NCBI RefSeq assembly: GCF_016429155.1
Contig: NZ_JAELUC010000004.1
Span: 1-64,000, forward strand
Direction of reading: 5' to 3'
Source of the DNA: Pedobacter sp. ASV12
GTDB taxonomy: Bacteria; Bacteroidota; Bacteroidia; Sphingobacteriales; Sphingobacteriaceae
Length of the DNA stretch: 64,000 nucleotides
Shown: positions 17,837-26,610 of the stretch, in pieces
Numbering within the stretch: position 1 is the stretch's first letter
How the letters are laid out: every line of letters begins with the position of its first letter
Program-made: the position numbers and the translations under genes
Notes under the pieces: model-generated
Database searches by the model: none
The model's input: only the letters and a program-made list of their open reading frames with translations
Told to the model about the DNA's origin: nothing

Positions 17837-19732
17837 ATGTCAACTATATCACTACAAGATAAACACCACCACGATAGCCACGACGATCACGGTCATGGCC
17901 ATCACCAAGAAACCTTCCTGACTAAATACGTATTTAGCCAGGATCACAAAATGATTGCCAAGCAGTTCCTGATTACAGGTATCGTGATGGCAGTTATTGC
18001 TATGGGTTTATCTATCCTTTTCAGGATCCAATTGGCTTGGCCAGATAAATCATTCCCACTATTGGAAACATTTTTGGGCAAATGGGCTGCTGGTGGCAGG
18101 ATCAAACCAGATTTTTATTTGGCTTTGGTTACCATCCACGGTACCATCATGGTATTCTTTGTATTAACCGCTGGTTTGAGTGGTACTTTCAGTAACTTGT
18201 TAATTCCTTTGCAGGTAGGTGCAAGAGATATGGCTTCGCCGTTCTTGAACATGCTTTCGTACTGGTTCTTCTTTACGGCCTGCGTAATCATGATGGGCTC
18301 ATTCTTTATCCAAACAGGTCCTGCCAGTGCCGGATGGACGGTTTATCCGCCATTGTCGGCCGTGCCAAAGGCTATGCCGGGTTCTGCATTGGGTATGACC
18401 ATGTGGCTAATCAGTATGGTGCTTTTCGTAGCTTCGTCATTAATGGGCGGTATCAACTATGTAAGTACCGTATTAAATATGCGTACCAAAGGGATGGATC
18501 TTTGGAAAATGCCTTTAACCATTTGGGCATTCTTCTTAACCGCTATCTTGGGTATTCTTTCTTTCCCGGTATTGGTAGCCGGTGTTGTACTTTTGATTTT
18601 CGACCGTAGCTTCGGTACAAGTTTCTATTTATCGGATATCGTAATCGGTACCCAGATTTTGCCGAACGAAGGCGGTTCACCAATCTTGTGGCAACACTTG
18701 TTCTGGTTCTTGGGTCACCCGGAGGTATATATCGTAATTATGCCGGCATTGGGTATTTCTTCAGAGATTATTTCTGTAAACTCAAGAAAACCGATTTTCG
18801 GTTACCACGCCATGGTGTATTCATTGATCGGTATTACCACATTATCGTTCATCGTTTGGGGTCACCACATGTTCGTAACGGGTATGAACCCATTATTGGG
18901 CGGTGTGTTTATGATCACTACCTTGATCATTGCGGTGCCATCGGCAGTAAAAACCTTTAACTATTTAGCCACCCTGTGGAGAGGTAACATCAGGTTTACA
19001 CCTGCCATGTTGTTCGCCATCGGTTTGGTTTCATTCTTTATCTCTGGCGGTTTAACCGGTATTTTCTTGGGTAACGCCTCTTTGGATATCAACCTGCACG
19101 ATACTTACTTCGTAGTAGCCCACTTCCACTTGGTAATGGGTTCGGCAGCCATCTTTGGTATGTTGGCCGGTGTTTACCACTGGTTCCCTAGAATGTTCGG
19201 CAAAATGATGAATGCCAAATTGGGCTACCTGCACTTTTGGGTAACCTTTATCTGTGCCTACTTGGTCTTCTTCCCATTGCACTTCTTAGGCTTGGATGGT
19301 GTACCTCGTCGTTACTATGCATTTACCGAGTTTGAGTTTATGCAAAAATGGCTAACCGTAAACGTATTTGTAACTTGGGCAGCTATTATTGCCGCCTTGG
19401 CTCAGGTAGCTTTCTTATTCAATTTCTTCTACTCTATATTTAAAGGAAAAAAAGCACCTCAAAATCCTTGGGAAGCCAATACTTTAGAGTGGACAGCTCC
19501 AGTTGAACACCTGCATGGCAACTGGCCAGGAGAAATCCCAACCGTATACCGTTGGCCTTACGATTATAGTAAGCCAGGTGCAGAGCATGATTTCATTCCG
19601 CAAACCGTGCCTTTCTCTCAAACCATGAGCTCTAACTTGCCTCACGACTTTGAAGGAAACGCCGAGGCAGAGCGCATCCAGAAAGAATGGGAAGCCGCCA
19701 ACAAAAAAGAAGAAAAGACGGACTTAGACTAG
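17837..19732 (+). CDS. coxA: Cytochrome c oxidase subunit I
   Basis: 631 residues with about 12 transmembrane helices. It is the catalytic subunit that reduces oxygen to water and pumps protons. Ligands are visible: TIHGTIMVFF for low-spin heme a, WFLGHPEVYI with the His-Tyr pair and the proton-channel Glu, WGHHMF for CuB, and HDTYFVVAHFHLVMG for heme a3 and heme a. GARDMASPFLN fits the mouth of the D proton channel, so an A-type oxidase is likely. The N-terminus is His-rich (KHHHDSHDDHGHGHHQE), which may bind metal; this is an inference. Followed by a terminator at 19761-19808. Confidence 0.97.
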   Translation: MSTISLQDKHHHDSHDDHGHGHHQETFLTKYVFSQDHKMIAKQFLITGIVMAVIAMGLSILFRIQLAWPDKSFPLLETFLGKWAAGGRIKPDFYLALVTIHGTIMVFFVLTAGLSGTFSNLLIPLQVGARDMASPFLNMLSYWFFFTACVIMMGSFFIQTGPASAGWTVYPPLSAVPKAMPGSALGMTMWLISMVLFVASSLMGGINYVSTVLNMRTKGMDLWKMPLTIWAFFLTAILGILSFPVLVAGVVLLIFDRSFGTSFYLSDIVIGTQILPNEGGSPILWQHLFWFLGHPEVYIVIMPALGISSEIISVNSRKPIFGYHAMVYSLIGITTLSFIVWGHHMFVTGMNPLLGGVFMITTLIIAVPSAVKTFNYLATLWRGNIRFTPAMLFAIGLVSFFISGGLTGIFLGNASLDINLHDTYFVVAHFHLVMGSAAIFGMLAGVYHWFPRMFGKMMNAKLGYLHFWVTFICAYLVFFPLHFLGLDGVPRRYYAFTEFEFMQKWLTVNVFVTWAAIIAALAQVAFLFNFFYSIFKGKKAPQNPWEANTLEWTAPVEHLHGNWPGEIPTVYRWPYDYSKPGAEHDFIPQTVPFSQTMSSNLPHDFEGNAEAERIQKEWEAANKKEEKTDLD

Positions 19733-19760
19733 TGAGTTTACTTGTTTAAGCATTTGATAT

Positions 19761-19808
19761 AAGGTATCTGCTGGAGTAAACTAAATGCCACAGATACCTT
19801 ATTTTTTT
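19761..19808 (+). terminator. Intrinsic terminator after coxA
   Basis: AAGGTATCTG (19761-19770) pairs with CAGATACCTT (19791-19800) across a 20-base loop, followed by ATTTTTTT. It divides the cluster into act-coxBA and a heme A and subunit III part, so the two may be expressed at different levels. Confidence 0.7.
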
Positions 19809-19826
19809 ATAACCTAGCATTAACCC

Positions 19827-20888
19827 ATGGTGGCTAAATCTGAGCAAAGATTTATTCGATTAAATTTCATTACCATTATTGTAACGCTTCTGGTTGTTTT
19901 GGCCGGTGGTATCGTTCGCAGTACAGGATCTGGAATGGGGTGTCCTGATTGGCCCAAGTGTTTCGGACAGGTAGTGCCACCAACTTCGGCCAAGCAATTG
20001 CCTGCAGATTATAAAGAAAAATATGTAGCCCAGCGTTTGGCTAAAAACGAACGTTTTGCCAAGACTTTAGAGAAACTGGGCAAAGCCGATTTGGCCGACA
20101 GCATCAGAAACGATGCCTCTATTGCACAGCCCGAAGCTTTTAACGTAGCCAAAACCTGGACCGAATATGGCAACAGGCTGGTAGGTGTAGTGACGGGTTT
20201 CTTGATGATTTTCTTGGTGGTTTATGCTTTCGCCTTTAAGCAGTCGGCCAAACGTATTATCGTATTGAGCATCATTAATCTATTGGTAGTGGTCTTTCAG
20301 GCCTGGTTAGGCTCTATCGTGGTTTCCACCAATTTGCTGCAGTGGATTGTTACCCTGCACATGCTGTTGGCCCTCGTTATTTTGGCCATACAGATTTATA
20401 CTTACAACTATGCCAAGCAGCTGCACAAGGAGCGCAGTGTGATCATGTACCGCATTGCCTGGCTAAAGGGCTTTTTGTTCTTTACCATTTTGGTATCGAT
20501 TGTACAGGTTATTTTGGGCACCGAGGTGCGCGAAAGCATTGATTCGATATCGAAGTCTTTGCAGTTTAACGGGCGCAATACCTGGGTATCAAAAGTGGGT
20601 TCGCTTTTTAATTACCACAGAGACTTGGCCATTTTAGTGGCTATCTGTAATTTTGTAGTCTATAAAATGGTAACCGACCGTTTTAGCGGCAAGGCTTGGC
20701 CTTTGCAAACGGCCAACTACATTATGATTACGCTAGCGGTACAGGTAGCTTCGGGCTTCCTGCTGTCGTATTTGGCTTTGCCACCTTATGCGCAGGCCAT
20801 ACATGTTTTATTTGCCACCGTTTTATTTAGCTTGCAGTATTACCTGTATTTGTTGGTGTACCGTACAGCTACTTATAAACCCAATTAA
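19827..20888 (+). CDS. ctaA: Heme A synthase (COX15/CtaA)
   Basis: 353 residues, about eight transmembrane helices. It oxidises the methyl group of heme O to the formyl group of heme A, needed by the aa3 oxidase next to it. The conserved opening IVRSTGSGMGCPDWPKCFG contains the Cys pair of the first extracytoplasmic loop, and EYGNRLVGV carries the family's Glu and Asn-Arg motif. Later NYHRDLA provides a heme-ligand His. The first loop is long (about residues 45-110). Start ATG 19827 lies 19 bases after the terminator T tract. Confidence 0.93.
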   Translation: MVAKSEQRFIRLNFITIIVTLLVVLAGGIVRSTGSGMGCPDWPKCFGQVVPPTSAKQLPADYKEKYVAQRLAKNERFAKTLEKLGKADLADSIRNDASIAQPEAFNVAKTWTEYGNRLVGVVTGFLMIFLVVYAFAFKQSAKRIIVLSIINLLVVVFQAWLGSIVVSTNLLQWIVTLHMLLALVILAIQIYTYNYAKQLHKERSVIMYRIAWLKGFLFFTILVSIVQVILGTEVRESIDSISKSLQFNGRNTWVSKVGSLFNYHRDLAILVAICNFVVYKMVTDRFSGKAWPLQTANYIMITLAVQVASGFLLSYLALPPYAQAIHVLFATVLFSLQYYLYLLVYRTATYKPN

Positions 20889-20893
20889 CCGAT

Positions 20894-21799
20894 TTGAAAT
20901 TGAAACAGTTTTTTTCAGATTTTTCTAAATTGATCAAGTTCAGGCTCACCTTTTTGGTGGTGTTCTCGGCATCTGTTACTTTTTTGATCGGATCTAAAAT
21001 TCAGGTGGATAGGGCCATCTTGCCACAAATAGACTGGAATAACTGGCTAATCTTGATTGTAGGTGGATTTTTAGTAACCGGAGCCGCCAACTGCTTTAAC
21101 GAAATTATTGAGAAAGACCTTGATAAGCTGATGAGCCGTACCAAAGACAGGCCCATGCCAGCCGGCAGAATGACCACCGGACAGGGATTGGTGCTGGGCC
21201 TCATTATGGGCATGGCCGGTACCTGGCTGTTGGGCAAGCTCAATTTAGAAACGGGTCTCATTTCGGTATTCTCTATTTTATTGTATGCCTTTGCCTATAC
21301 ACCCCTGAAACGCAAATCGCCAATTGCAGTATTTGTGGGCGCTATACCGGGTGCATTGCCACCGCTGATCGGTTATTTGGCTGCCTTAGGCAAAACCACT
21401 GTTTTTTCTGTAGTCGATTACCAGATTGCAGGCATTTTATTCCTGGTACAGTTTGTATGGCAGTTTCCGCACTTTTGGTCTATTGCCTGGGTGTTGGATG
21501 ATGATTATAAAAAGGCAGGCTTCCGATTGCTGCCTACCAAAAAAAGAGATAAAACAAGTGCGATATTTACCTTTGTAAGTACTTTGGTACTGATACCGGT
21601 AAGCTTGTTGCCAACCTTCTATGGTTTCGGTGGCTACTATATTGCAGGGGTTTCGGTGCTTGCCGGATTGTTGTTCAGCTGGTATGGCTATCAGCTGGTG
21701 GTGAAGATGGATTTGCCAAGTGCCCGCAAGGTGATGTTCTGTTCTTTCTTTTACATCCCTTTGGTACAATTGGTTTTATTGTTTGATTTAATAGTTTAG
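20894..21799 (+). CDS. ctaB: Protoheme IX farnesyltransferase (heme O synthase), TTG start
   Basis: 301 residues, UbiA superfamily, about nine transmembrane helices. It adds a farnesyl group to heme B, the step before CtaA. The first Asp-rich motif reads NEIIEKDLDKLMSRTKDRPMPAG, and the second DDDYKKAGFRLLPTKK. An in-frame TAA lies at 20876-20878 and there is no ATG before the first conserved block, so the start must be TTG at 20894 (or a second TTG at 20900), 5 bases after ctaA. Inefficient TTG initiation could keep CtaB low relative to its neighbours. Confidence 0.92.
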   Translation: MKLKQFFSDFSKLIKFRLTFLVVFSASVTFLIGSKIQVDRAILPQIDWNNWLILIVGGFLVTGAANCFNEIIEKDLDKLMSRTKDRPMPAGRMTTGQGLVLGLIMGMAGTWLLGKLNLETGLISVFSILLYAFAYTPLKRKSPIAVFVGAIPGALPPLIGYLAALGKTTVFSVVDYQIAGILFLVQFVWQFPHFWSIAWVLDDDYKKAGFRLLPTKKRDKTSAIFTFVSTLVLIPVSLLPTFYGFGGYYIAGVSVLAGLLFSWYGYQLVVKMDLPSARKVMFCSFFYIPLVQLVLLFDLIV

Positions 21800-21807
21800 A
21801 ATTTTAA

Positions 21808-22386
21808 ATGGATTTAGCATTGCAACAGCAGGAGATAAAATTCGACGCCAAGCCCAAAAAGTTTGTGCTTTGGCTTTTTGTAGTCTCTTCTACCATTATG
21901 TTTGGCGGATGGACCAGTTATTACATTGTATTTTCGGCCTCTAAGGGAAAAGGCCATGGTTTGGTACTGCCTGATGCTTTTATATATAGCACTGCCGTAT
22001 TGGTAGCCAGCAGCGTATTCCTTTTCTTGGCTTCTAGAGCTTTGAGGAATGGAGAGCGGGGTTTCCAACAATTGTTTTTGTGGATCACTTTGGCTTTGGG
22101 CCTTGTATTCGGCGTATTGCAGTTTCAGGCCTGGTCTGGTTTGTACCACAGCGGCGCGGTGCTGATCAACAACAATGCGGCCATTTCGATGATTTATATC
22201 GTATCTGGATTTCACTTGCTGCATATTTTTGCCGGCCTTTGCCTGATCGTAAACAGTCTGGTAGGCTCTTATAGGGAAATACCACACGAAAGGGCAGTTT
22301 ATAAGCAGGAGATTGCGGCTATTTTTTGGCATTTTATAGATATATTATGGATATATCTGTATGTTTTTTTACTTTTGAACAGTTAG
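21808..22386 (+). CDS. Cytochrome c oxidase subunit III-like protein (first copy)
   Basis: 192 residues with five hydrophobic helices, the heme-copper oxidase subunit III fold. The motif SGFHLLHIFAGL matches the conserved GFHxxHV region of subunit III, and the end HFIDILWIYLYVFL matches the HFVDxVWxFLF motif. It is shorter and more divergent than the following gene. Many Bacteroidota carry two subunit III genes in this order. Subunit III has no redox centre but supports proton uptake and stability. Confidence 0.88.
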   Translation: MDLALQQQEIKFDAKPKKFVLWLFVVSSTIMFGGWTSYYIVFSASKGKGHGLVLPDAFIYSTAVLVASSVFLFLASRALRNGERGFQQLFLWITLALGLVFGVLQFQAWSGLYHSGAVLINNNAAISMIYIVSGFHLLHIFAGLCLIVNSLVGSYREIPHERAVYKQEIAAIFWHFIDILWIYLYVFLLLNS

Positions 22387-22417
22387 ATTTTTTAACAAAC
22401 TATTATACGATTACTCA

Positions 22418-23125
22418 ATGGATTCATTATCAAAATTAGACCAAGTTAAAACCACTCCATGGGCCGGCGGACGTTCGCCATGGTCTGTAGAATATGGTAA
22501 AATAATGATGTGGTTTTTCTTATTATCAGATGCCTTCACTTTTTCGTCATTATTGATATACTATGGAGCGCAACGCTTTTCAAAGTTCACTTGGCCAGAT
22601 CCAGACCACGTTTTTCAATCTATTCCAGGTATTGCCGATAGCGGTTATCCATTGGTGTTTGTAGGTATCATGACCTTTATCTTGATTGCGAGTTCGGTAA
22701 CGATGGTGTTAGCGGTAGAAGCAGGACACAGAAGGTCTAAAAAAGAAGTAATCTGGTGGATGGTCGCAACCATTATTGGTGGCTTCATGTTCTTGGGCTG
22801 TCAAGCCATTGAGTGGACCCACTTGCACCACGAAGGTTTCTGGTGGGGAGCTATTCCTGGTCCGGAAGAACTGACGCATTTCTTTAACGGTCCGGTATCA
22901 ACCGTAGCGGCACAGCAGTTTGCCAACCTGTTCTTTACCATTACCGGTTTCCATGGTTTCCACGTATTCAGTGGTGTAGTGATCAATATCATCATCTTAT
23001 GCATGACCATTAACGGCACTTTCGAAAGACGTGGCCATTACCTGATGGTAGAAAAAGTAGGCCTTTACTGGCACTTTGTAGACTTGGTTTGGGTATTCGT
23101 ATTTACTTTCTTCTATCTAGTTTAA
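22418..23125 (+). CDS. coxC: Cytochrome c oxidase subunit III (second copy)
   Basis: 235 residues with about five to seven membrane helices. The conserved TGFHGFHVFSGVV and HFVDLVWVFVFTFFYL motifs are intact, as is the Glu-rich EWTHLHHEG helix. It opens with a soluble stretch of about 25 residues (TTPWAGGRSPWSVEYGK). It follows the first subunit III copy by 31 bases and is the better match to canonical subunit III. Confidence 0.93.
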   Translation: MDSLSKLDQVKTTPWAGGRSPWSVEYGKIMMWFFLLSDAFTFSSLLIYYGAQRFSKFTWPDPDHVFQSIPGIADSGYPLVFVGIMTFILIASSVTMVLAVEAGHRRSKKEVIWWMVATIIGGFMFLGCQAIEWTHLHHEGFWWGAIPGPEELTHFFNGPVSTVAAQQFANLFFTITGFHGFHVFSGVVINIIILCMTINGTFERRGHYLMVEKVGLYWHFVDLVWVFVFTFFYLV

Positions 23126-23147
23126 TTATCTTTTAAAATAAAATATT

Positions 23148-23501
23148 ATGTCAGAGCACAACATACATACAGAAGAACACGCACACGACGAACATGCAGG
23201 AATGACCAAAGGAAAAATCCTGAGAGTTCTTGGTATTCTTGTATTGATTACCGTTATCGAGTTCATCATCGCCTTATGGGCCATACCTGGCGGACACATG
23301 TCGCAACACGTAGGTAACTTTGTGTATATCGCTTTAACCTTGCTTAAAGCCTTTTACATTGTTGCTTATTTTATGCACTTGAAATTCGAAAAACTAGGTT
23401 TGCAGCTGTGTTTAACCGTATCGTTCATTTTTATCATCTACTTTATTGTTTTGATGCTGATTGAAGGCGGTTATTTGCATAACCACATGCCACAGCTTTA
23501 A
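23148..23501 (+). CDS. Cytochrome c oxidase subunit IV family protein
   Basis: 117 residues with three membrane helices, matching the small prokaryotic subunit IV (COX4_pro/caa3 subunit IV) family. The N-terminus is His and acid rich (HNIHTEEHAHDEHAG), followed by helices at about 25-45, 58-78 and 85-107. YIVAYFMHLKFE is the most conserved-looking part. It stabilises the oxidase; no cofactors. Directly follows coxC. Confidence 0.88.
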   Translation: MSEHNIHTEEHAHDEHAGMTKGKILRVLGILVLITVIEFIIALWAIPGGHMSQHVGNFVYIALTLLKAFYIVAYFMHLKFEKLGLQLCLTVSFIFIIYFIVLMLIEGGYLHNHMPQL

Positions 23502-23565
23502 GGGCAGCGGTAAGGCACCAAGCACCATTCGGCTTTCTTAGGGCTGAAAAGCAAACTTTAAAAGG

Positions 23566-24270
23566 ATGAAATACAATCCAATAAAAAAAATATTAATCCT
23601 GGTCACCATTTTAGCGGTACCGGGATTTTTATATTATTTGCTACAGGAAAAGGGCAAGAACCGCTACAAGCCATTGGCCATTTATGGGCCTAAAAAAGTA
23701 GCCAGCACCTTCCATTCGGTAAGAGGCAAACAAATACCCGATACCATTTACCACGTTATCCCAGATTTTAACCTGCTTAACCAGGATGGCCAAACCGTAA
23801 CCTGGAAAAACTACCAGGGCAAAGTGGTATTGCTGAACCTGTTTTATACCCGGGGAACCAATGGAATAGATTTTGCCAACAGAGCTGTAGCAGCCTTTGA
23901 TAAAACCTACGAAAAAAACACCATGGTGCACTTCGTGAGCTTGAGTATGGACAGCGAGTACGACAAACCGGCGATACTTGCGGCTTATGCAACAAAAATG
24001 GGCGCCAAAGGGGGCAAGTGGGATCTGCTGACAGGCGATGGCAGCCAGGTAGAGCAACTGATCAAAGACGGCCTTAAGCTCGATGCCTTGAAGACGGTGG
24101 AGAACGGCGTGCCCAAGTTTACCTTTGGTAACATGTTCGTGCTGATCGATTCGCAGCATCGCATCAGGGGCTATTACGAAGCAACCAACCAGGAAGCACT
24201 CTCTAAACTAGACGACGAAATTAAAGTATTGATTGCCGAAGAACTCAGAAACATAAAAGACGGGCGTTAA
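23566..24270 (+). CDS. SCO1/SenC-like protein lacking the copper ligands
   Basis: 234 residues: one N-terminal membrane anchor (about residues 9-26), then a thioredoxin fold. SCO proteins deliver copper to the CuA site of subunit II using a CxxxC pair and a distant His. Here the core is recognisable (DFNLLNQDGQTVTWKNYQGK, VVLLNLFYTR, later FVLIDSQHRIRGYYEATN), but the CxxxC position reads G97-T-N-G-I101, and the HS/HT position before FVLID is Phe187. All three ligands are therefore gone while the fold is kept. It sits in the oxidase cluster, so an assembly or chaperone role without copper is the likely reading; a proper SCO may be elsewhere in the genome. Confidence 0.87.
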   Translation: MKYNPIKKILILVTILAVPGFLYYLLQEKGKNRYKPLAIYGPKKVASTFHSVRGKQIPDTIYHVIPDFNLLNQDGQTVTWKNYQGKVVLLNLFYTRGTNGIDFANRAVAAFDKTYEKNTMVHFVSLSMDSEYDKPAILAAYATKMGAKGGKWDLLTGDGSQVEQLIKDGLKLDALKTVENGVPKFTFGNMFVLIDSQHRIRGYYEATNQEALSKLDDEIKVLIAEELRNIKDGR

Positions 24271-24303
24271 AATCGCGATGGCGAAAAAGATTGAAATTGA
24301 ATA

Positions 24304-24846
24304 ATGGAAAATAATCAAGTAGAACAAAAATATAACAAATGGATCATCCTGCTGTCGGTGGCCATACCTGTAGTGGTGGCCCTGCTGTTTGGCGTTAACC
24401 TCCGAAAACTAGGCTACGATGTAAAGCCTTTGTCATTTTTGCCCCCAATTTATGCAACGATCAACGGCATTACAGCCGTGGTGTTGATCAGTGCGGTATG
24501 GGCCATTAAAAACGGCAAGCGGAAGCTACACGAAAACCTGATGAAGTTCGCCATTTTCCTGTCGGTATTGTTTTTGGCCATGTATGTAGCCTATCACATG
24601 ACTTCCGATTCGACCAAATTTGGTGGCGAGGGTGCCATCAGGTACATTTATTTCTTCATCCTGATTACCCACATCTGTCTGTCGGTTATTATTATTCCGT
24701 TCGTGCTGGTTACCTATGTGAGGGCCTTGGCACAACGGTTTGATGCCCATAGGAAGCTCGCCAGGATTACTTTTCCGCTTTGGCTATACGTAGCTATAAC
24801 AGGCGTAATCGTATACCTGATGATATCGCCATACTACATAAATTAA
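24304..24846 (+). CDS. DUF420 membrane protein (CtaM-like)
   Basis: 180 residues with about five hydrophobic helices. DUF420 proteins (YozB/CtaM type) are needed in other bacteria to make active heme-copper oxidases, and this gene closes the oxidase cluster. The pattern of His residues, YHMTSDSTKFGGEG, HICLSVIIIPFVL and RFDAHRKLARITFPLWLYV, is typical of the family. Starts 33 bases after the SCO-like gene. Confidence 0.88.
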   Translation: MENNQVEQKYNKWIILLSVAIPVVVALLFGVNLRKLGYDVKPLSFLPPIYATINGITAVVLISAVWAIKNGKRKLHENLMKFAIFLSVLFLAMYVAYHMTSDSTKFGGEGAIRYIYFFILITHICLSVIIIPFVLVTYVRALAQRFDAHRKLARITFPLWLYVAITGVIVYLMISPYYIN

Positions 24847-24918
24847 CTTTATGTAAAAATAGCGTTGCAGTTTATTAACCAGATGTTTATCTTAGAAACT
24901 GAGAATAAGCATAGTTAA

Positions 24919-25515
24919 GTGGTTAATATAATTACGGGGCAGGATTTAATTGATATCATACAGGAAAGCCAGGTCAAGGCCTTTACCCATTTTTATACGC
25001 TTTTTTTTCAGAAACTGCTCCTCGAAAGCGACAAGTACGTCAAGGATGTTTCGGTAGCAGAGGAGCTGGTGCAAGACGTTTTTTTGAAGGTATGGGAAAA
25101 TCCTGAAAGCCTGGAAGACGTAAGGTCAGTTAAATCGTACCTGTACCGATCGGTGATCAATGCCTCGATCAACTACATCAATCGGCAAAAAAACATTGAA
25201 CAGCACCATCAGAAAATCGCAGCCGATTATAGCGAAGAATACCTGATGGAGCTTGACGAAGAGAACAGGTTGGTGGTACTGCTGCGCATCGAGATCGAAA
25301 AACTGCCTCCGCAATGCAAAAAGGTTTTCAAGTTGAACCGGTTTGAAAAACTCAAATACCGGGAAATAGCCGATTTGTTGGGTATTTCGGAGCGTACCGT
25401 CGAAAACCACATCGCTAATGCCTTAAAAATACTGAGGGAAGCCCTGCTCGACAAGAAGAACGTCGATAAGGAATCGAAGCCCTTTCAAAAAATCATTACG
25501 CTATATCTTTATTAG
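24919..25515 (+). CDS. ECF RNA polymerase sigma factor (FecI-like), GTG start
   Basis: 198 residues with region 2 (AEELVQDVFLKVWENPE) and region 4 (LPPQCKKVFKLNRFEKLKYREIADLLGISERTVENHIANALKILRE). It belongs to the Bacteroidota sigma-70 family controlling TonB-dependent receptor loci. A TAA lies directly before the GTG at 24919, and no ATG exists before region 2, so GTG is the start. Paired with the FecR anti-sigma gene 90 bases downstream and the STN-domain SusC; signalling would run from the outer-membrane receptor through FecR to this factor. Confidence 0.92.
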   Translation: MVNIITGQDLIDIIQESQVKAFTHFYTLFFQKLLLESDKYVKDVSVAEELVQDVFLKVWENPESLEDVRSVKSYLYRSVINASINYINRQKNIEQHHQKIAADYSEEYLMELDEENRLVVLLRIEIEKLPPQCKKVFKLNRFEKLKYREIADLLGISERTVENHIANALKILREALLDKKNVDKESKPFQKIITLYLY

Positions 25516-25605
25516 AAAGTTTTTTAGAAAAAATAAAAAAATCTAAAAAGACTAGGGGTTTTTTGTCAATCGTTTGTCATAGCTTAAACCTACTAGACAA
25601 ACTGT

Positions 25606-26565
25606 ATGCCTAATCATCCTGAATCTCTGGTGCTAATTACCAGATATTTAAATAATCCTATGGACCCTGCATTGCAGCAGGAAGTGGAACAATTCCGCGC
25701 TCAATCGCCAGAAAACGAAATTTATTTTCTCGAAACGCAAAAACTTTGGGAACTTTCTTCTAAAGCAGCCAGGCTGGCCAATGTTGATGAAAAGAAAGCC
25801 GTCGGCGAGTTGAGGGATTACCTGAAAAGCAGCAGGCCTAGCCGCAACCTCAAGCTGGTTTGGTTCAGGAACATTGCCGCCGCCGTTTTGGTGCTGTCTA
25901 TGGGTTATTGGATCTATCGGCAAAACACCAAAATTGTTTACTTAACCAAGCTTACCGGAAACAGCCAGGTTGATACGGTAAAACTAGCCGATGGTTCTGT
26001 GATTGTCATGGCCGAGAACAGCGAGCTGAAATATCCGGAGAAATTTGACGGAGAAAGGGAAATTGCCTTTGCCAGGGGGCAGGCTTTTTTCAAGATTGCA
26101 CCAAACCCTGCGCATCCATTTAAAGTAGTGATGAACAAGTCTGATGTCACCGTACTCGGTACTTCCTTTAACATCAAGGTGTCGTCCGTACAGATCGATT
26201 TGAGCGTAAAAACGGGAAGGGTAATGTTTTCGCCTTTTCAAAATGGTTCCAAATCAATCCTCAGCGAAGGCCAAGCCATTACCTACGATTCGGAAAAGGG
26301 AGAAATCGTGGCCAAAACCGCACAGAATGCAGATGCTTGGCTAACCAAGGAACTCACTTTCGTAGATACACCATTAGAAGAAGTTTGCAAGCAGCTGAGC
26401 GCATATTACCATGCCGATATCAAGCTGCAGAACAACAAGCGCAACAAAAAACTCAACGCCACCTTCAAGAACCAAACATTGGCGCAGGTTTTAGAAGTGC
26501 TGAATGAGACCTACAATATCAAAATCAAAAAAGAAAAAGATCAAATCACGCTCATAACTCCTTAA
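25606..26565 (+). CDS. FecR-family anti-sigma factor
   Basis: 319 residues. A cytoplasmic N-terminal part (residues 1-85) binds the sigma factor, one membrane helix lies at about 87-104 (FRNIAAAVLVLSMGYW), and the periplasmic FecR domain (about 115-220; DGSVIVMAENSELKYPE, VLGTSFNIKV) is followed by the DUF4974 C-terminal domain (LTFVDTPLEEVCKQLSAYY), the part expected to touch the STN domain of the SusC receptor. It holds the sigma factor until the receptor signals. Confidence 0.93.
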   Translation: MPNHPESLVLITRYLNNPMDPALQQEVEQFRAQSPENEIYFLETQKLWELSSKAARLANVDEKKAVGELRDYLKSSRPSRNLKLVWFRNIAAAVLVLSMGYWIYRQNTKIVYLTKLTGNSQVDTVKLADGSVIVMAENSELKYPEKFDGEREIAFARGQAFFKIAPNPAHPFKVVMNKSDVTVLGTSFNIKVSSVQIDLSVKTGRVMFSPFQNGSKSILSEGQAITYDSEKGEIVAKTAQNADAWLTKELTFVDTPLEEVCKQLSAYYHADIKLQNNKRNKKLNATFKNQTLAQVLEVLNETYNIKIKKEKDQITLITP

Positions 26566-26610
26566 ACAACCTTTAACCCCTAAACAACCAATTTATTTAA
26601 CTAACAAACT

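Noticed and set aside
23848-23865. Frameshift as the cause of the missing Cys pair in the SCO-like gene
   Set aside because: The frame is continuous, with conserved sequence on both sides in the same frame, so substitution and not frameshift explains it.
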